A stretch of DNA of 64,000 bases, from positions 682,001 through 746,000 of the forward strand of contig NZ_OY764544.1 of the NCBI RefSeq assembly GCF_963668475.1. Direction: 5' to 3'. This stretch comes from an uncultured Methanospirillum sp. GTDB lineage: Archaea > Halobacteriota > Methanomicrobia > Methanomicrobiales > Methanospirillaceae. The notes below the pieces were generated by a model. That model made no database searches, was not told the DNA's origin, and saw nothing but the letters and a program-made list of their open reading frames with translations. Positions 48,532-57,612 of the stretch are shown one piece after another. Position 1 is the first letter of the stretch, and each line of letters begins with the position of its first letter. A program made the translations under genes and the position numbers.

Positions 48532-49737
48532 ATGCTGACCCTTGCTGCCATCAGGGATGCACAAGTGAGGATCAAACCCCATATCCTGAGAACCCCGCTC
48601 ATCAGTAGTCCGACCTTTTCTGAGATGACCAACACACAGGTCAGCATGAAGCTTGAGACTCTCCAGATTGCAGGATCGTTTAAGATCAGGGGGGCCCTGA
48701 ATGCTATTCTCTGTGCCATAGAGAAGAATCCGGATCTCAAAGGAGTGATAGCAGCTTCAGCAGGAAATCACGCCCAGGGTGTCGCTGTAGCAGCAAAGAT
48801 AGCCGGAGTTAAGGCAACAATCTTTATGCCCGGATGGGCCTCACTAACCAAACAGGAAGCCACCAGGGGGTATGGTGCAAAAGTTGTCATAACCGGATCA
48901 ACTATAGATGAATGTGCCGTTGAGGGAATCAGGAGAGCAGGAAACGATCACCTGTTTGTGCACCCATTCAACGATTCAGATGTCATTGCAGGGCAGGGAA
49001 CAATAGGTCTTGAGATCATCGAGGACCTCCCAGATGTGGATGTGATCATTGTACCGGTAGGAGGAGGTGGACTTATATCAGGTATTGCCTGTGCGGTCAA
49101 AACACTCAGACCTTCCTGCACTATCATCGGTGTTCAGGCTGTACACTGTCCGTCGGCATCGCAAGCTCTTCGTGAAGGAGGGCCGGCCTGTGTCTCATCA
49201 AAATGGACTCTTGCTGACGGAATCAGGGTGAACAGAACTGGGGATCTGGCATACCCGGTGATCCGGGACCTTGTCAATTCTCTGATCGAGGTAGATGAAG
49301 ACCAGATCGCAACTGCAGTACTCGCACTCATGGAACGAAAACGGGTGATCGCCGAGGGAGCAGGTGCTGCTCCGCTGGCAGCACTAATCAGTGGAAAATG
49401 CCAGATCAGAAAAGGAAGCAGAGTGGCAGTGATAATAAGCGGTGGAAACATCGATACCCATCAGTTTGGGAGAACAATCAGTCATGGTCTCACACTTGAC
49501 GGGAGAATATTCAGATTTTTTGTAGAATTGCAGGATCATCCGGGTTCTCTTGCTGATCTTCTTACTGTTATTGGAAAAGAAGGAGGCAACATCCTACAGA
49601 TCCATCACACAACAACAGACCCGCAGACTCCCGCCGATTACGCCAGGGTTGAGATAGAACTGGAAACCCGTGGTTCAATTCATCTCAGGATTATTCGTGC
49701 TGCCCTTGAAGAGAGAGGATACCGGCTGTTCACCTGA
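48532..49737 (+). CDS. ilvA: Threonine ammonia-lyase (threonine dehydratase) with ACT domain
   Basis: 401 residues, PLP-dependent deamination of threonine to 2-oxobutanoate in isoleucine synthesis or catabolism. The Schiff-base Lys51 lies in AGSFKIRGALNA; AASAGNHAQGVA and the phosphate loop VPVGGGGLISGIA are present, and ISGGNID is near the end of the catalytic part. A C-terminal ACT-type region at about 325-401 (RFFVELQDHPGSLADLLTVI) would bind an effector amino acid, probably isoleucine or valine. Length and domain layout fit the short single-ACT type. It is divergent from the chemosensory operon, with about 130 bp between. Confidence 0.93.
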   Translation: MLTLAAIRDAQVRIKPHILRTPLISSPTFSEMTNTQVSMKLETLQIAGSFKIRGALNAILCAIEKNPDLKGVIAASAGNHAQGVAVAAKIAGVKATIFMPGWASLTKQEATRGYGAKVVITGSTIDECAVEGIRRAGNDHLFVHPFNDSDVIAGQGTIGLEIIEDLPDVDVIIVPVGGGGLISGIACAVKTLRPSCTIIGVQAVHCPSASQALREGGPACVSSKWTLADGIRVNRTGDLAYPVIRDLVNSLIEVDEDQIATAVLALMERKRVIAEGAGAAPLAALISGKCQIRKGSRVAVIISGGNIDTHQFGRTISHGLTLDGRIFRFFVELQDHPGSLADLLTVIGKEGGNILQIHHTTTDPQTPADYARVEIELETRGSIHLRIIRAALEERGYRLFT

Positions 49738-49758
49738 AGATCATACAAGGCTGCCCTG

Positions 49759-52662
49759 TCAGATGTGCCTGAACGTATTGGCAGGGAGCTGGACTTCAAA
49801 CCGTGCCCCAGACCCCGGAGTGCCTGTTTCAGTGATCGAAAGTCCGGTGATCGCCAGGATCTCGCGGGAGAGGAAGAGACCGAACCCGGTGTTTTTACCA
49901 TATCCATGCTCAAATATCTTCTTTTTCTCATTTGCGGGGATACCTATACCGTTGTCTTCGTAGACCAGAACAACCCCGCCGTCCTTCTGAACAACGGAGA
50001 AGAAGATTCTGTCTACACGCTCCCCGTGCATCAGCGAGTTTGAGATAAGATTTGAAAAGACCTTTTCAAGCAGAGGGTCAGCAAATATTTCAAACCTATC
50101 AAGGCTCTCATCCCATCCGACATACTCGCACTTGCGAAGTTCTTTCGCTGTCCTGATCTTTTCGCCGACATTCTGCCACTGCGGGGCCTTCACCCCGACA
50201 TCCTGGTACTCTTTGGTGAAGACGATCTGACTCCTTATAGCCTGGGTCGCTTCAGCCTGTTTCTCGATAAAAGGAACCAGGTTCTGATCAGCATTCTTCT
50301 TTCTGAGAAGATCCAGATACGCAAGCAGGATGGTGATCTGATTCAGCACATCATGCCTGGTAATACTTGAGAGCAGGTTCAGTTTCTTGTTGCTCTGCAC
50401 CAGGGCATCCTGTGCTATCTTCCGATCAGTAACATCATTACCAAGGAATAACAGTGCAGGCCCTTCCTTCCAGGTAATGCCAACCATACCGATCTCAAGC
50501 CACCTGACCTCACCCGAATTGTCATACACACGGATCACATTCCCTGCATGTATTGCCCCACTCGCGGCCGCTTCTGCGATCAGATTCTGAATGACTCCGG
50601 TATCATCAGCATGAACCCAGGATGCCAGGTCATGCCCGGCCAGCTCTTCCCGATTCCGCTTAAAGACAGAAGATGCCTTTGGATTTGAGAAGATGATGGT
50701 ACCGCTACGCAGAACCAGAACGATCTCGTTTGCATTGTTTACAAGGAGACGATACTGCTCTTCACGCTCTTTGAGTGCCTCTTCAGCCTCTTTACGAAGC
50801 GTGATATCGCGGGCAATGGTCATTACGAGGCTCTGATCCTGGATCTTTATCGGATAGGTTACGACCTCGGCATAGACCGTGGATCCATCTTTGCGATGAA
50901 TCTTCATCTCCTCAGGCCCAGTTGCCTTTCCAAGAGCGTTGCGTGCAAACAGAACGGCAGTCTTGGTGATATGCATCGAGGCGATCAGCCCCATCGTGAA
51001 GATATTGCGCCCGTGAAGATCATCTTTGGTAAAACCGGTCAGTTCAGTCACGGCACGGTTAGAGTCAACAAAGGTTCCCTTAATATCAGTGAGGAAGTAC
51101 GCTTCAGGTGCATGGTCAAAGAGGATCTTCAGGCGCTCTTCTGAGTTACGAATCTCCTGTTCTGCAGCTTTTCGTTCACTAATATCAGTGAGCACAACGG
51201 TAATCGCTCTGACCTCTCCATCATCATCATCCCTGACCGGGCTGAACCTCCTGATGTAATCACGACCAAACCAATGGATCTCGTCCATGAACATCTTTCT
51301 GGATGATGAAACACGTTTGACTGCTTCATCAAACCGTTTGTCCTCTCCCGGTGGAAGCATGACCCGCATCCGCTGCTCCAGGTACTTGTCAGCAAGATCA
51401 CCCAGTTTCTTGCGGTGATATGTATTCATGAAGATGTAACATGAATCGAGATCCACCATGTAGATCGAGTCACCGGTAGACTCGACCACGCTCCGGTAGT
51501 TCGCCTGTGTGACCTGCAGGGCAGAGAGGGTGGAACGCTGCTGTGTCACATCGCGGAAACTCCACACCCTCCCGATGATGGTCCCCCCGATGCGCTGGGG
51601 AAGGGTAAGCCTCTCAAAGATCCTGCCATCACGAAACTCAAGAACATCGAATGCATCCTTGTCAGGGTTATTCCGGAGCCAGTTTACCCGTTCGATGAAC
51701 GCATTCCGATCTTCAAGCTGGTCCTCAAGGTAGGCAAGGATCACCTCCTCATCCTTCTCCTCGATTACGGTCTCAGGGATGTACCACATGTCGAGGAACT
51801 TCTGGTTGTAATTGATGACCTTGCCTGCCCGGTCAACCACAAAAATTCCATCAGATGTGGACTCGAGGGTGGCAGTGGTGAGGGATGCACTTCTGGATAC
51901 CTCGTCCTCAAGCCTGACCCGGTCGGTGATATCTGTAGAGACAACGGTTACTGCAAGTACCTGTGAAGAGGACTGATACTTGATAGGGATGAACTTACGG
52001 TAGTAGTATCGCCCCTCTTTCTCATACTCCTCGAGATAAAAATTGCTGTGGGTCAGGACCTGGCTCATCGAGTTGATAAACCGTTTATTCTCCTCTTCTG
52101 AGTGGAGATCACGGTACATCTTGGACTCATATTCTTCTCCGAAGATGCCGAGGCGTTTTAAATGAGGTGTATTAATATAGAGATACCGGTAATGCCGGTC
52201 TATCATGTATATTGAGTCTTCAGTCGCCTCGACTATGGTATGAAAGTTGGTCTCAGCGTATTGATGTGCCTCTTCGGCCTGTTTCCACTTCACAACCTGT
52301 TTGATAAAGGTATTTAACTGAGCCTTCTCAAGATCAGGATCGCCATTTTTCTGAAAGTAGTAATCTATGCCAGCCTTGAGTGCCTCTTTTGCTATAGCCG
52401 GACCCTGGTCACCAGTAAATATGGATATCGGGCTTGACTGGATCTGCTTTTTCAGCCGGGTGATAAAGTCAATTCCGTTCTGTGGCCCGAGATCAAAATC
52501 AGATATCAGAACATCGATGTGAGTCGTCTGGAGCTTCTTAAAACTCTCCTTGATATCAATCACTGAGAAGATATCCACCTTAGCGCCATTTTCCGAGAAT
52601 AAACGTGTTATACTCGAAAATTGTTGTGGATCTCCAATTGTAAGGATCGACGTTAATGCCAA
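49759..52662 (-). CDS. REC plus five-PAS soluble sensor histidine kinase
   Basis: 967 residues, starting at a TTG with GGAGG 8 bases upstream. An N-terminal receiver domain at about 1-125 (VLISDFDLGPQNGID carries the likely phospho-acceptor Asp) is followed by five PAS domains starting near 138, 262, 388, 512 and 640, and a kinase core from about 770. The core has H-box SSITRHDVLNQ, N-box FSNLISNSLMHGE, G1 DNGIGIPANE and G2 GKNTGFGLFL. PAS1 and PAS3 resemble each other closely (EDSIYMIDRHYRYLYINT and GDSIYMVDLDSCYIFMNT), showing an internal duplication. No membrane helix, so it senses cytoplasmic signals. It converges with ilvA, with 21 bp between. Confidence 0.92.
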   Translation of the reverse strand: MALTSILTIGDPQQFSSITRLFSENGAKVDIFSVIDIKESFKKLQTTHIDVLISDFDLGPQNGIDFITRLKKQIQSSPISIFTGDQGPAIAKEALKAGIDYYFQKNGDPDLEKAQLNTFIKQVVKWKQAEEAHQYAETNFHTIVEATEDSIYMIDRHYRYLYINTPHLKRLGIFGEEYESKMYRDLHSEEENKRFINSMSQVLTHSNFYLEEYEKEGRYYYRKFIPIKYQSSSQVLAVTVVSTDITDRVRLEDEVSRSASLTTATLESTSDGIFVVDRAGKVINYNQKFLDMWYIPETVIEEKDEEVILAYLEDQLEDRNAFIERVNWLRNNPDKDAFDVLEFRDGRIFERLTLPQRIGGTIIGRVWSFRDVTQQRSTLSALQVTQANYRSVVESTGDSIYMVDLDSCYIFMNTYHRKKLGDLADKYLEQRMRVMLPPGEDKRFDEAVKRVSSSRKMFMDEIHWFGRDYIRRFSPVRDDDDGEVRAITVVLTDISERKAAEQEIRNSEERLKILFDHAPEAYFLTDIKGTFVDSNRAVTELTGFTKDDLHGRNIFTMGLIASMHITKTAVLFARNALGKATGPEEMKIHRKDGSTVYAEVVTYPIKIQDQSLVMTIARDITLRKEAEEALKEREEQYRLLVNNANEIVLVLRSGTIIFSNPKASSVFKRNREELAGHDLASWVHADDTGVIQNLIAEAAASGAIHAGNVIRVYDNSGEVRWLEIGMVGITWKEGPALLFLGNDVTDRKIAQDALVQSNKKLNLLSSITRHDVLNQITILLAYLDLLRKKNADQNLVPFIEKQAEATQAIRSQIVFTKEYQDVGVKAPQWQNVGEKIRTAKELRKCEYVGWDESLDRFEIFADPLLEKVFSNLISNSLMHGERVDRIFFSVVQKDGGVVLVYEDNGIGIPANEKKKIFEHGYGKNTGFGLFLSREILAITGLSITETGTPGSGARFEVQLPANTFRHI

Positions 52663-52777
52663 TCTCTCTTCCTCCTTCGTGACTGACGGCTAATCATAGG
52701 GTCTGTTTCAGAGCGGATAAAACCTATCTTATTCACAATCCGGAATTATTTTCATCATACCACTGCCGGGCAGATAT

Positions 52778-53452
52778 TCAGGCACACCGGGAGATGATAG
52801 CCTGAAGCATCGAGCCGGTTCGCTCTTTGTATAACCTGGCATTCGCAACGATCTGATCGTAGGTGACCTCTTCACTTGCTATACCGTTTGCATAGTTATC
52901 AACAGTACAGATTGCAGCCAGGGGAATGTCAAGTTCCCGGGCTATTGTTGCTTCTGATGCAACAGTCATACCAACGAGATCCGCGATCCCAGCCATCCAT
53001 CTTATCTCAGCCGCGGTCTCTATCCGTGGGCCATCGGTCTGAATATAGGTACCACCAATACGGGCATCGGGCACTGCTTCAGCAAGACGGCTGATCAGAT
53101 CACGCGAAAACTCAGGACTGACATGTCCTATGGAGTGGTTGAATATGGTTGAAGATGCGGAAAGGGAGATGTAATCATCAGGAATAACCAGACTACCTGG
53201 TGGGATAGAGGACTGGAGTGATCCGGTTGAACCTATGGCAACAATCCGGTCCACTCCAAGAACGGCAAGGGCTGACATATGAGCACGATACGCGATCTGA
53301 TGAGGAGCACACCTGTTCTGGTGTCTGAGGAGAAGCGCAATACCAGTTCCCAGAAGAACCTCTGACGATCCATACGGAGTATGGACTATTTTTTTATTCA
53401 AATCCCCGAATGAGAACTCAAGAAGTGATGTTCCACCAATAATTCCCAGCAT
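52778..53452 (-). CDS. MTA/MTI phosphorylase family nucleoside phosphorylase
   Basis: 224 residues, nucleoside phosphorylase of the PNP/MTAP superfamily. Motifs: LGIIGGTSLLEF at the N-terminus (GGT loop), LLRHQNRCAPHQIAYRAH (phosphate and base region with the His-x3-(P)-His-Q-I pattern), VDRIVAIGSTGSL, YIQTDGPRIETAAEIR with the GPRxET motif, and GMTVASEATIARELDIP with the EA.LA..L.IP pattern. In methanogens such enzymes act on 5'-methylthioinosine or 5'-methylthioadenosine; the short C-terminus leaves the choice open. Its start is 155 bp from tRNA-Ala(GGC), divergent. Confidence 0.85.
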   Translation of the reverse strand: MLGIIGGTSLLEFSFGDLNKKIVHTPYGSSEVLLGTGIALLLRHQNRCAPHQIAYRAHMSALAVLGVDRIVAIGSTGSLQSSIPPGSLVIPDDYISLSASSTIFNHSIGHVSPEFSRDLISRLAEAVPDARIGGTYIQTDGPRIETAAEIRWMAGIADLVGMTVASEATIARELDIPLAAICTVDNYANGIASEEVTYDQIVANARLYKERTGSMLQAIISRCA

Positions 53453-53607
53453 GTTTCCCCGTGCAGACTCTGTCAGGAGTGTTGCTACATTATTTATTGG
53501 TGTTCATTACTCATATCAGATGATGCAGACGGGTTCTGAATCTGTGCAACCACCCAATTTAGAGAAATGACAGAATATATATGGAAGTTCATACAACCTA
53601 GTAAGGC

Positions 53608-53679
53608 GGGCCGGTAGATCAGTGGTAGATCGCTACCTTGGCATGGTAGAGGCCGCGGGTTCAATTCCCGCTCGGTCCA
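53608..53679 (+). tRNA. trnA: tRNA-Ala (GGC)
   Basis: 72 nt with acceptor GGGCCGG/TCGGTCC, anticodon loop TTGGCAT (anticodon GGC), T-arm GCGGG-TTCAATT-CCCGC and discriminator A. CCA is not encoded. AT-rich DNA with TATATATGG-type elements lies about 40 bases upstream (53575-53583), the likely promoter. Confidence 0.96.
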
Positions 53680-53716
53680 TGCTCGCATCTCTTTTGTTTG
53701 TTCAGATTAAAAAAAG

Positions 53717-54232
53717 TTAAAGATTCAGCCAATAGGCTATCGAACCTTCTTCAGAACCATTCCCTGTCAGAACGAACCCGCTCTTTTCAAGAACGCGGAT
53801 TGATCCGATAAGAGAAGGGAATGTACAGGCTTTGATGCCGGCAATATCAGGATTTTTTCGGACCTGACTAATCATCACATGTACAGCTTCTGTTGCATAC
53901 CCCTGCCTCTGAAATTCTTCAAGGACAGAGTATCCGAGCTCGGGAATACTATCCGGGCCAAGCACAAACCCACCACTCCCGATAAGAACCCGGTCATCCG
54001 ATATAATCCCGGTTCTTACCCAGTAGTACGCATATAACCTGCTCCCTCCTTCAGCTGTCAGCAGTTCAATAAACTCTTTCAGAGTCTCCGGAGGAAGCAG
54101 AGCAGGGGGCCACGAGTCAGGCACCCGGGCACGCAGATGGGAACTGAATTCATTGCGGGAGTGTAGATCGGCATAACAGAGTTCAGCAGTGACGGGAATG
54201 AGTTCAAGTCGTTTTGTAGTGAGTGTGATCAT
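53717..54232 (-). CDS. GNAT-family N-acetyltransferase, RimJ/RimL type
   Basis: About 171 residues from the ATG at 54232 preceded by GAAGAAG; a TTG at 54268 is the longer alternative. The fold pattern is clear: TTKRLELIPV at the N-terminus, LIGSGGFVLGP, IPELGYSVLEEFQRQGYATE (acetyl-CoA loop), and KACTFPSLIGSIRVLEKSGF, the RimJ/L ending. Such enzymes acetylate protein N-termini, amino acids or small amines; the substrate is unknown here. Conserved 'GYATEA' and 'N/S.xSxxVLEKxGF' features support a functional enzyme. Confidence 0.88.
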   Translation of the reverse strand: MITLTTKRLELIPVTAELCYADLHSRNEFSSHLRARVPDSWPPALLPPETLKEFIELLTAEGGSRLYAYYWVRTGIISDDRVLIGSGGFVLGPDSIPELGYSVLEEFQRQGYATEAVHVMISQVRKNPDIAGIKACTFPSLIGSIRVLEKSGFVLTGNGSEEGSIAYWLNL

Positions 54233-54451
54233 CTTCTTCAGTATGTGTTCATATTTTTTGCGGTACAAAGCATCCGCTCACAGAAGATGAAACAGGGACC
54301 TGGAAATTATAATGATAATCTGAAACTGCCAGCTCACCTGATATTCATGTCTGCAAACACAGATGCGGATGAATATGAGATTGCCATGGCATCACCACAC
54401 ATAGGTAGAGCAGCAATCAGGAAATACATGCCGTAACAAGATGCAAATTTA

Positions 54452-55096
54452 TTAATGAGATGATGATGCAAACCTGCAGAGCGAAGAGAGAACACACAGG
54501 CTGCAGGCTGGTTTCCTGGCCTGACATATCTTTCTGCCGTGGAGAATAAACAAGCCGTTGATATCACCCCAGACCTCTCTTGGGAACAACTTCAGAAGAT
54601 CCTGCTCAATCTGGTTGGGATCTTGGTGATCAGAGAGGCCAAGCCTTCCAGATAGTCGTCCCACATGAGTATCCACGGCAATCCCGTCTGCCCTGCCAAA
54701 CCCGTGATGAATCACGATGTTTGCAGTCTTTCGACCAACACCAGGGAGCGTTATCAGCTTATTGATCTCATCAGGAACCTTTCCGCCAAATGAACTCATC
54801 AGAGTCCGGGCTGCAGCGATGATGTTGCGGGATTTCGCCCGGTAAAACCCGGTTGGGTGAATGATGGATTCCACATCCTCCTGATGGGCAACAGAAAGTG
54901 AAGCAGGATCAGGATATCGTGTAAAGAGTTCTTTTGTTACCAGATTTACAGTCCGATCCGTAGTCTGGGCTGAAAGAATAGTCGCGATGAGGATCTGATA
55001 GGGATTTTCAAAATGAAGAAATTCATCACGTGATGAATCAAGATCATACTCATTGGACAGGAGGCGGAAGATCGTGCAATGCACAGAAGAATCCAT
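54452..55096 (-). CDS. nth: Endonuclease III (DNA glycosylase/AP lyase)
   Basis: 214 residues, base-excision repair of oxidised pyrimidines. HhH motif with the Schiff-base Lys123 in LPGVGRKTANIV, catalytic Asp142 in VDTHVGRLSG, and a C-terminal [4Fe-4S] cluster from Cys191, Cys198, Cys201 and Cys207 (spacing C-x6-C-x2-C-x5-C, the canonical Nth pattern). The start codon is only 10 bases after the 3' end of tRNA-Pro on the same strand, so the two are probably cotranscribed. Confidence 0.96.
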   Translation of the reverse strand: MDSSVHCTIFRLLSNEYDLDSSRDEFLHFENPYQILIATILSAQTTDRTVNLVTKELFTRYPDPASLSVAHQEDVESIIHPTGFYRAKSRNIIAAARTLMSSFGGKVPDEINKLITLPGVGRKTANIVIHHGFGRADGIAVDTHVGRLSGRLGLSDHQDPNQIEQDLLKLFPREVWGDINGLFILHGRKICQARKPACSLCVLSSLCRFASSSH

Positions 55097-55106
55097 AAAA
55101 CAGAAA

Positions 55107-55181
55107 TGGGGTAACGCAGATTTGAACTGCGGTCAAAGCGTCCCAAACGCTCTAGGATGGACCAGGCTACCCTATTACCCC
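55107..55181 (-). tRNA. trnP: tRNA-Pro (TGG)
   Basis: 75 nt with acceptor GGGGTAA/TTACCCC, anticodon loop TTTGGGA (anticodon TGG), T-arm GCAG-TTCAAAT-CTGC and discriminator A. It lies 10 bases upstream of the nth start codon on the same strand. Confidence 0.95.
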
Positions 55182-55223
55182 GTGCGCTACTAATGTTAGC
55201 ACACCACTCATTTAAGCGTTTGG

Positions 55224-55931
55224 TTATGTGAGCGGAAGCGGGCTCACTCCCTCTCTGCTTACAACAGTTCCCCTGCAGATACCAGCCTCAACAGCATTGA
55301 GAAGCGCTACAGGGTCTCTCCCGTCAAGCACGATCAACGGGATACCGCACCGTTCAACCATCTTTACTGCAACGACATCCATGACGGTATTCATTCCAGC
55401 CACTGCCTGCTGATGAACCACAATCTCAAGAAGTCTTGCAGGGGTGATCATCTCATACCGTTCCGCCGAAGAATCACTTCTCGGATCTGCAGAGTAGATC
55501 CCATCTACCGATGTCAGATTAAAAAACACAGAGGCCCGGGAGCGTTCTGCCAGGACCGCAGCAACTGCATCGGTGGTCTGACCAGGAGTAACACCACCCA
55601 TGACAACGATCTTTCCTGACTCAGCCGCGGCAAGCGCTTCGGTATGATTCTCAACCACCTTTGGCCAGGCAGAATCTTTCAGTGCCTGAACCAGGAGGGT
55701 GGCATTTAGCCGGGTAACGAGAATTCCAAGTTCATCGGCAGATGCATCATCGACACCAAGTGATCGTGCAACAGTAATATAGCGTCGAGCCTCACCGCCG
55801 CCGCCCACCACAACAAAAAGACGATGAATTGATGCAATTTTCTCAAGAACAGGGATATAAGGTTTAATATTAGGTGAGTCGAGCCCAGGCATGAGGATCG
55901 AACCACCCAGAGACAGAACAATGGTGGACAT
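55224..55931 (-). CDS. pyrH: UMP kinase, archaeal type
   Basis: 235 residues of the amino-acid-kinase fold. Motifs: LSLGGSILMPG (nucleotide-phosphate loop), FVVVGGGGEARRYI, MGGVTPGQTTDAVAAVLAER, and FFNLTSVDGIYSADPR (the uridylate kinase TSVDG..AdP stretch). It phosphorylates UMP to UDP in pyrimidine synthesis. It is shorter than bacterial PyrH as usual for archaea. Gene context: between tRNA-Pro/nth and the divergent radical SAM gene. Confidence 0.94.
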   Translation of the reverse strand: MSTIVLSLGGSILMPGLDSPNIKPYIPVLEKIASIHRLFVVVGGGGEARRYITVARSLGVDDASADELGILVTRLNATLLVQALKDSAWPKVVENHTEALAAAESGKIVVMGGVTPGQTTDAVAAVLAERSRASVFFNLTSVDGIYSADPRSDSSAERYEMITPARLLEIVVHQQAVAGMNTVMDVVAVKMVERCGIPLIVLDGRDPVALLNAVEAGICRGTVVSREGVSPLPLT

Positions 55932-56053
55932 TCAACCCGATATATTTCATGAAAAGGGGGATATAGGTTGCCGTCAGAACTGATGGCTGGCACACAGGTA
56001 CTAGGCCATCACCACAATATCAGTTTCACGCCAGAACAGGGGAGAAGTAGCAG

Positions 56054-57085
56054 ATGAGTGGATCATATTTCCAGGAGAAAGAAGCACTTCAATATACAAC
56101 CGGACCAGATGATTCAGTGAGATGCTCACTCTGCAATCACCGATGTCATATTCCTGATCAGAAGACAGGACGGTGCGGAGTCAGGACAAACCACAAAGGC
56201 AGACTTATCGCAGGCACATATGCCCGTGTCTCGGCAGAGGCAATCGATCCCATCGAGAAGAAACCCCTGAATCACTTTCTACCAGGAACACTCTCATACT
56301 CCCTTGGGAGCATCGGTTGTAACTTCTCCTGCACACACTGCCAGAACTGGCATATTTCACAGCCGGACCATATCGACAGACCGCTTCAGATGATTCTTCC
56401 TGAAGAAGCAGTCAGAAGAGCACAGACTCATGGCTGTGCATCAATTTCATGGACATATAATGAACCTACCTTGTGGTATGAGTATACAAGGGATATGGGA
56501 GTCCTCGCTCACCGCGAAGGCATGAAGACGATCTACGTGACCAACGGGTACATGACCGAGGAAGCACTGAGTGAACTGGCCCCGGATCTTGATGCATGGA
56601 GGGTGGATCTCAAAGCTTTTTCTGATGAGTTCTACCGATCGGTGTGCAAGGCACGTCTGCAGCCGGTACTTGATACAACAATGCGGGCAAAAGAACTCGG
56701 GCTCCATATCGAGACTGTAACCCTGGTAATACCGGGCCTGAATGACAGCATGGAGGAGATGGGAGACCTGATTGACTGGGTTATCACAAATCTCGGACCT
56801 GACACACCGATGCATTTTACCAGGTTCCACCCCGATTTCCGCATGACTGAAAGGCCGGCTACACCGATAAGAGCCCTTGAAAAGATCTACGAACATGCTA
56901 AGGAAAAAGGGATCAGGTATCCTTACCTTGGAAACGTGGGGGGGCACAGGTATGAGCATACCTACTGCCCGGAATGTGGAGAGATCGTGATCAACCGGGC
57001 AGGATATTCTGTACATACTGAGAACCTGAATGGAACCCATTGTGCCCACTGCGGTGAACCAATCGCCGTGATCATGAACAGATGA
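56054..57085 (+). CDS. AmmeMemoRadiSam-system radical SAM protein
   Basis: 343 residues, PflA-like radical SAM enzyme. An N-terminal cysteine-rich part (CSLCNHRCHIPDQKTGRCGV) is followed by the SAM [4Fe-4S] motif GCNFSCTHCQNW (CxxxCxxC) and AWTYNEPT-type SWTYNEPTLWYE, then DAWRVDLKAFSDEFYR. These are typical of the radical SAM member of the AmmeMemoRadiSam group, whose substrate is unknown. Unusually, a C-terminal zinc-finger-like tail is present (CPECGE and, about 25 residues later, CAHCGEP). The Memo and AMMECR1 partners are not in this window. Its stop overlaps the next start (ATGA), so translation is coupled with the Mut7-C gene. Confidence 0.88.
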   Translation: MSGSYFQEKEALQYTTGPDDSVRCSLCNHRCHIPDQKTGRCGVRTNHKGRLIAGTYARVSAEAIDPIEKKPLNHFLPGTLSYSLGSIGCNFSCTHCQNWHISQPDHIDRPLQMILPEEAVRRAQTHGCASISWTYNEPTLWYEYTRDMGVLAHREGMKTIYVTNGYMTEEALSELAPDLDAWRVDLKAFSDEFYRSVCKARLQPVLDTTMRAKELGLHIETVTLVIPGLNDSMEEMGDLIDWVITNLGPDTPMHFTRFHPDFRMTERPATPIRALEKIYEHAKEKGIRYPYLGNVGGHRYEHTYCPECGEIVINRAGYSVHTENLNGTHCAHCGEPIAVIMNR

Positions 57086-57612
57086 CAGAAGGGCCTTCAG
57101 AACCGAGGTTTATCTGTGACCGGATGGTTGGATCGCTCTGCAGGTTTCTTCGTCTTCTGGGATATGACACCCTGAACGCAAATGATCTTCCTCCAGGAAA
57201 CCTGAAAGAAGACACAATTCTGCTCATAACAGCCGGTACGGAGAATAGAATTCTGCTCACCAGGGATGCAGAACTTGCACACCGGGATCAGGACCAGGTT
57301 CTCTACCTTACAGGAGAGCGACTTGAAGATCAGATCAGAGATCTGATCATGGAGGGATTGATCGTACCCGATCTCAGGCTTACCCGCTGCTCGGTATGTA
57401 ATACCCTCCTTATCCCGGCATCAGAAGCAACCCCCGGCGTGTGCATGAAAGAAATTCAGGAGATCATACCAAGCTCTCCACTTGAAGCTGATAAGATAAC
57501 CTGGTGTCCGTATTGCAAAAAGGCGTACTGGGAGGGGTCACATACCAGGAAAATGAGAGAACAGATCCATCAGATCTCCTTTTTGAGGGAGGATGGAAGG
57601 ACCAGTGCATGA
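57082..57612 (+). CDS. Mut7-C RNase domain protein with zinc ribbon
   Basis: 176 residues. The N-terminal part (FICDRMVGSLCRFLRLLGYD, ILLTRDAELAHR) is a PIN-like Mut7-C domain with conserved acidic residues. The C-terminal part has two cysteine pairs (CSVCNTL and CPYCKKAYW), forming a zinc ribbon. Members are predicted RNases involved in RNA processing; direct function here is not known. It starts in the stop codon of the radical SAM gene. Its last 43 bases overlap the 3' end of the convergent regulator gene, an unusual arrangement that would make antisense 3' ends. Confidence 0.9.
   Translation: MTEGPSEPRFICDRMVGSLCRFLRLLGYDTLNANDLPPGNLKEDTILLITAGTENRILLTRDAELAHRDQDQVLYLTGERLEDQIRDLIMEGLIVPDLRLTRCSVCNTLLIPASEATPGVCMKEIQEIIPSSPLEADKITWCPYCKKAYWEGSHTRKMREQIHQISFLREDGRTSA

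Noticed and set aside
54245..54436. A 63-codon plus-strand ORF between the GNAT gene and nth
   Set aside because: Overlaps the 5' end of the GNAT gene, has no ribosome binding site or recognisable domain; the interval is most likely a regulatory spacer.
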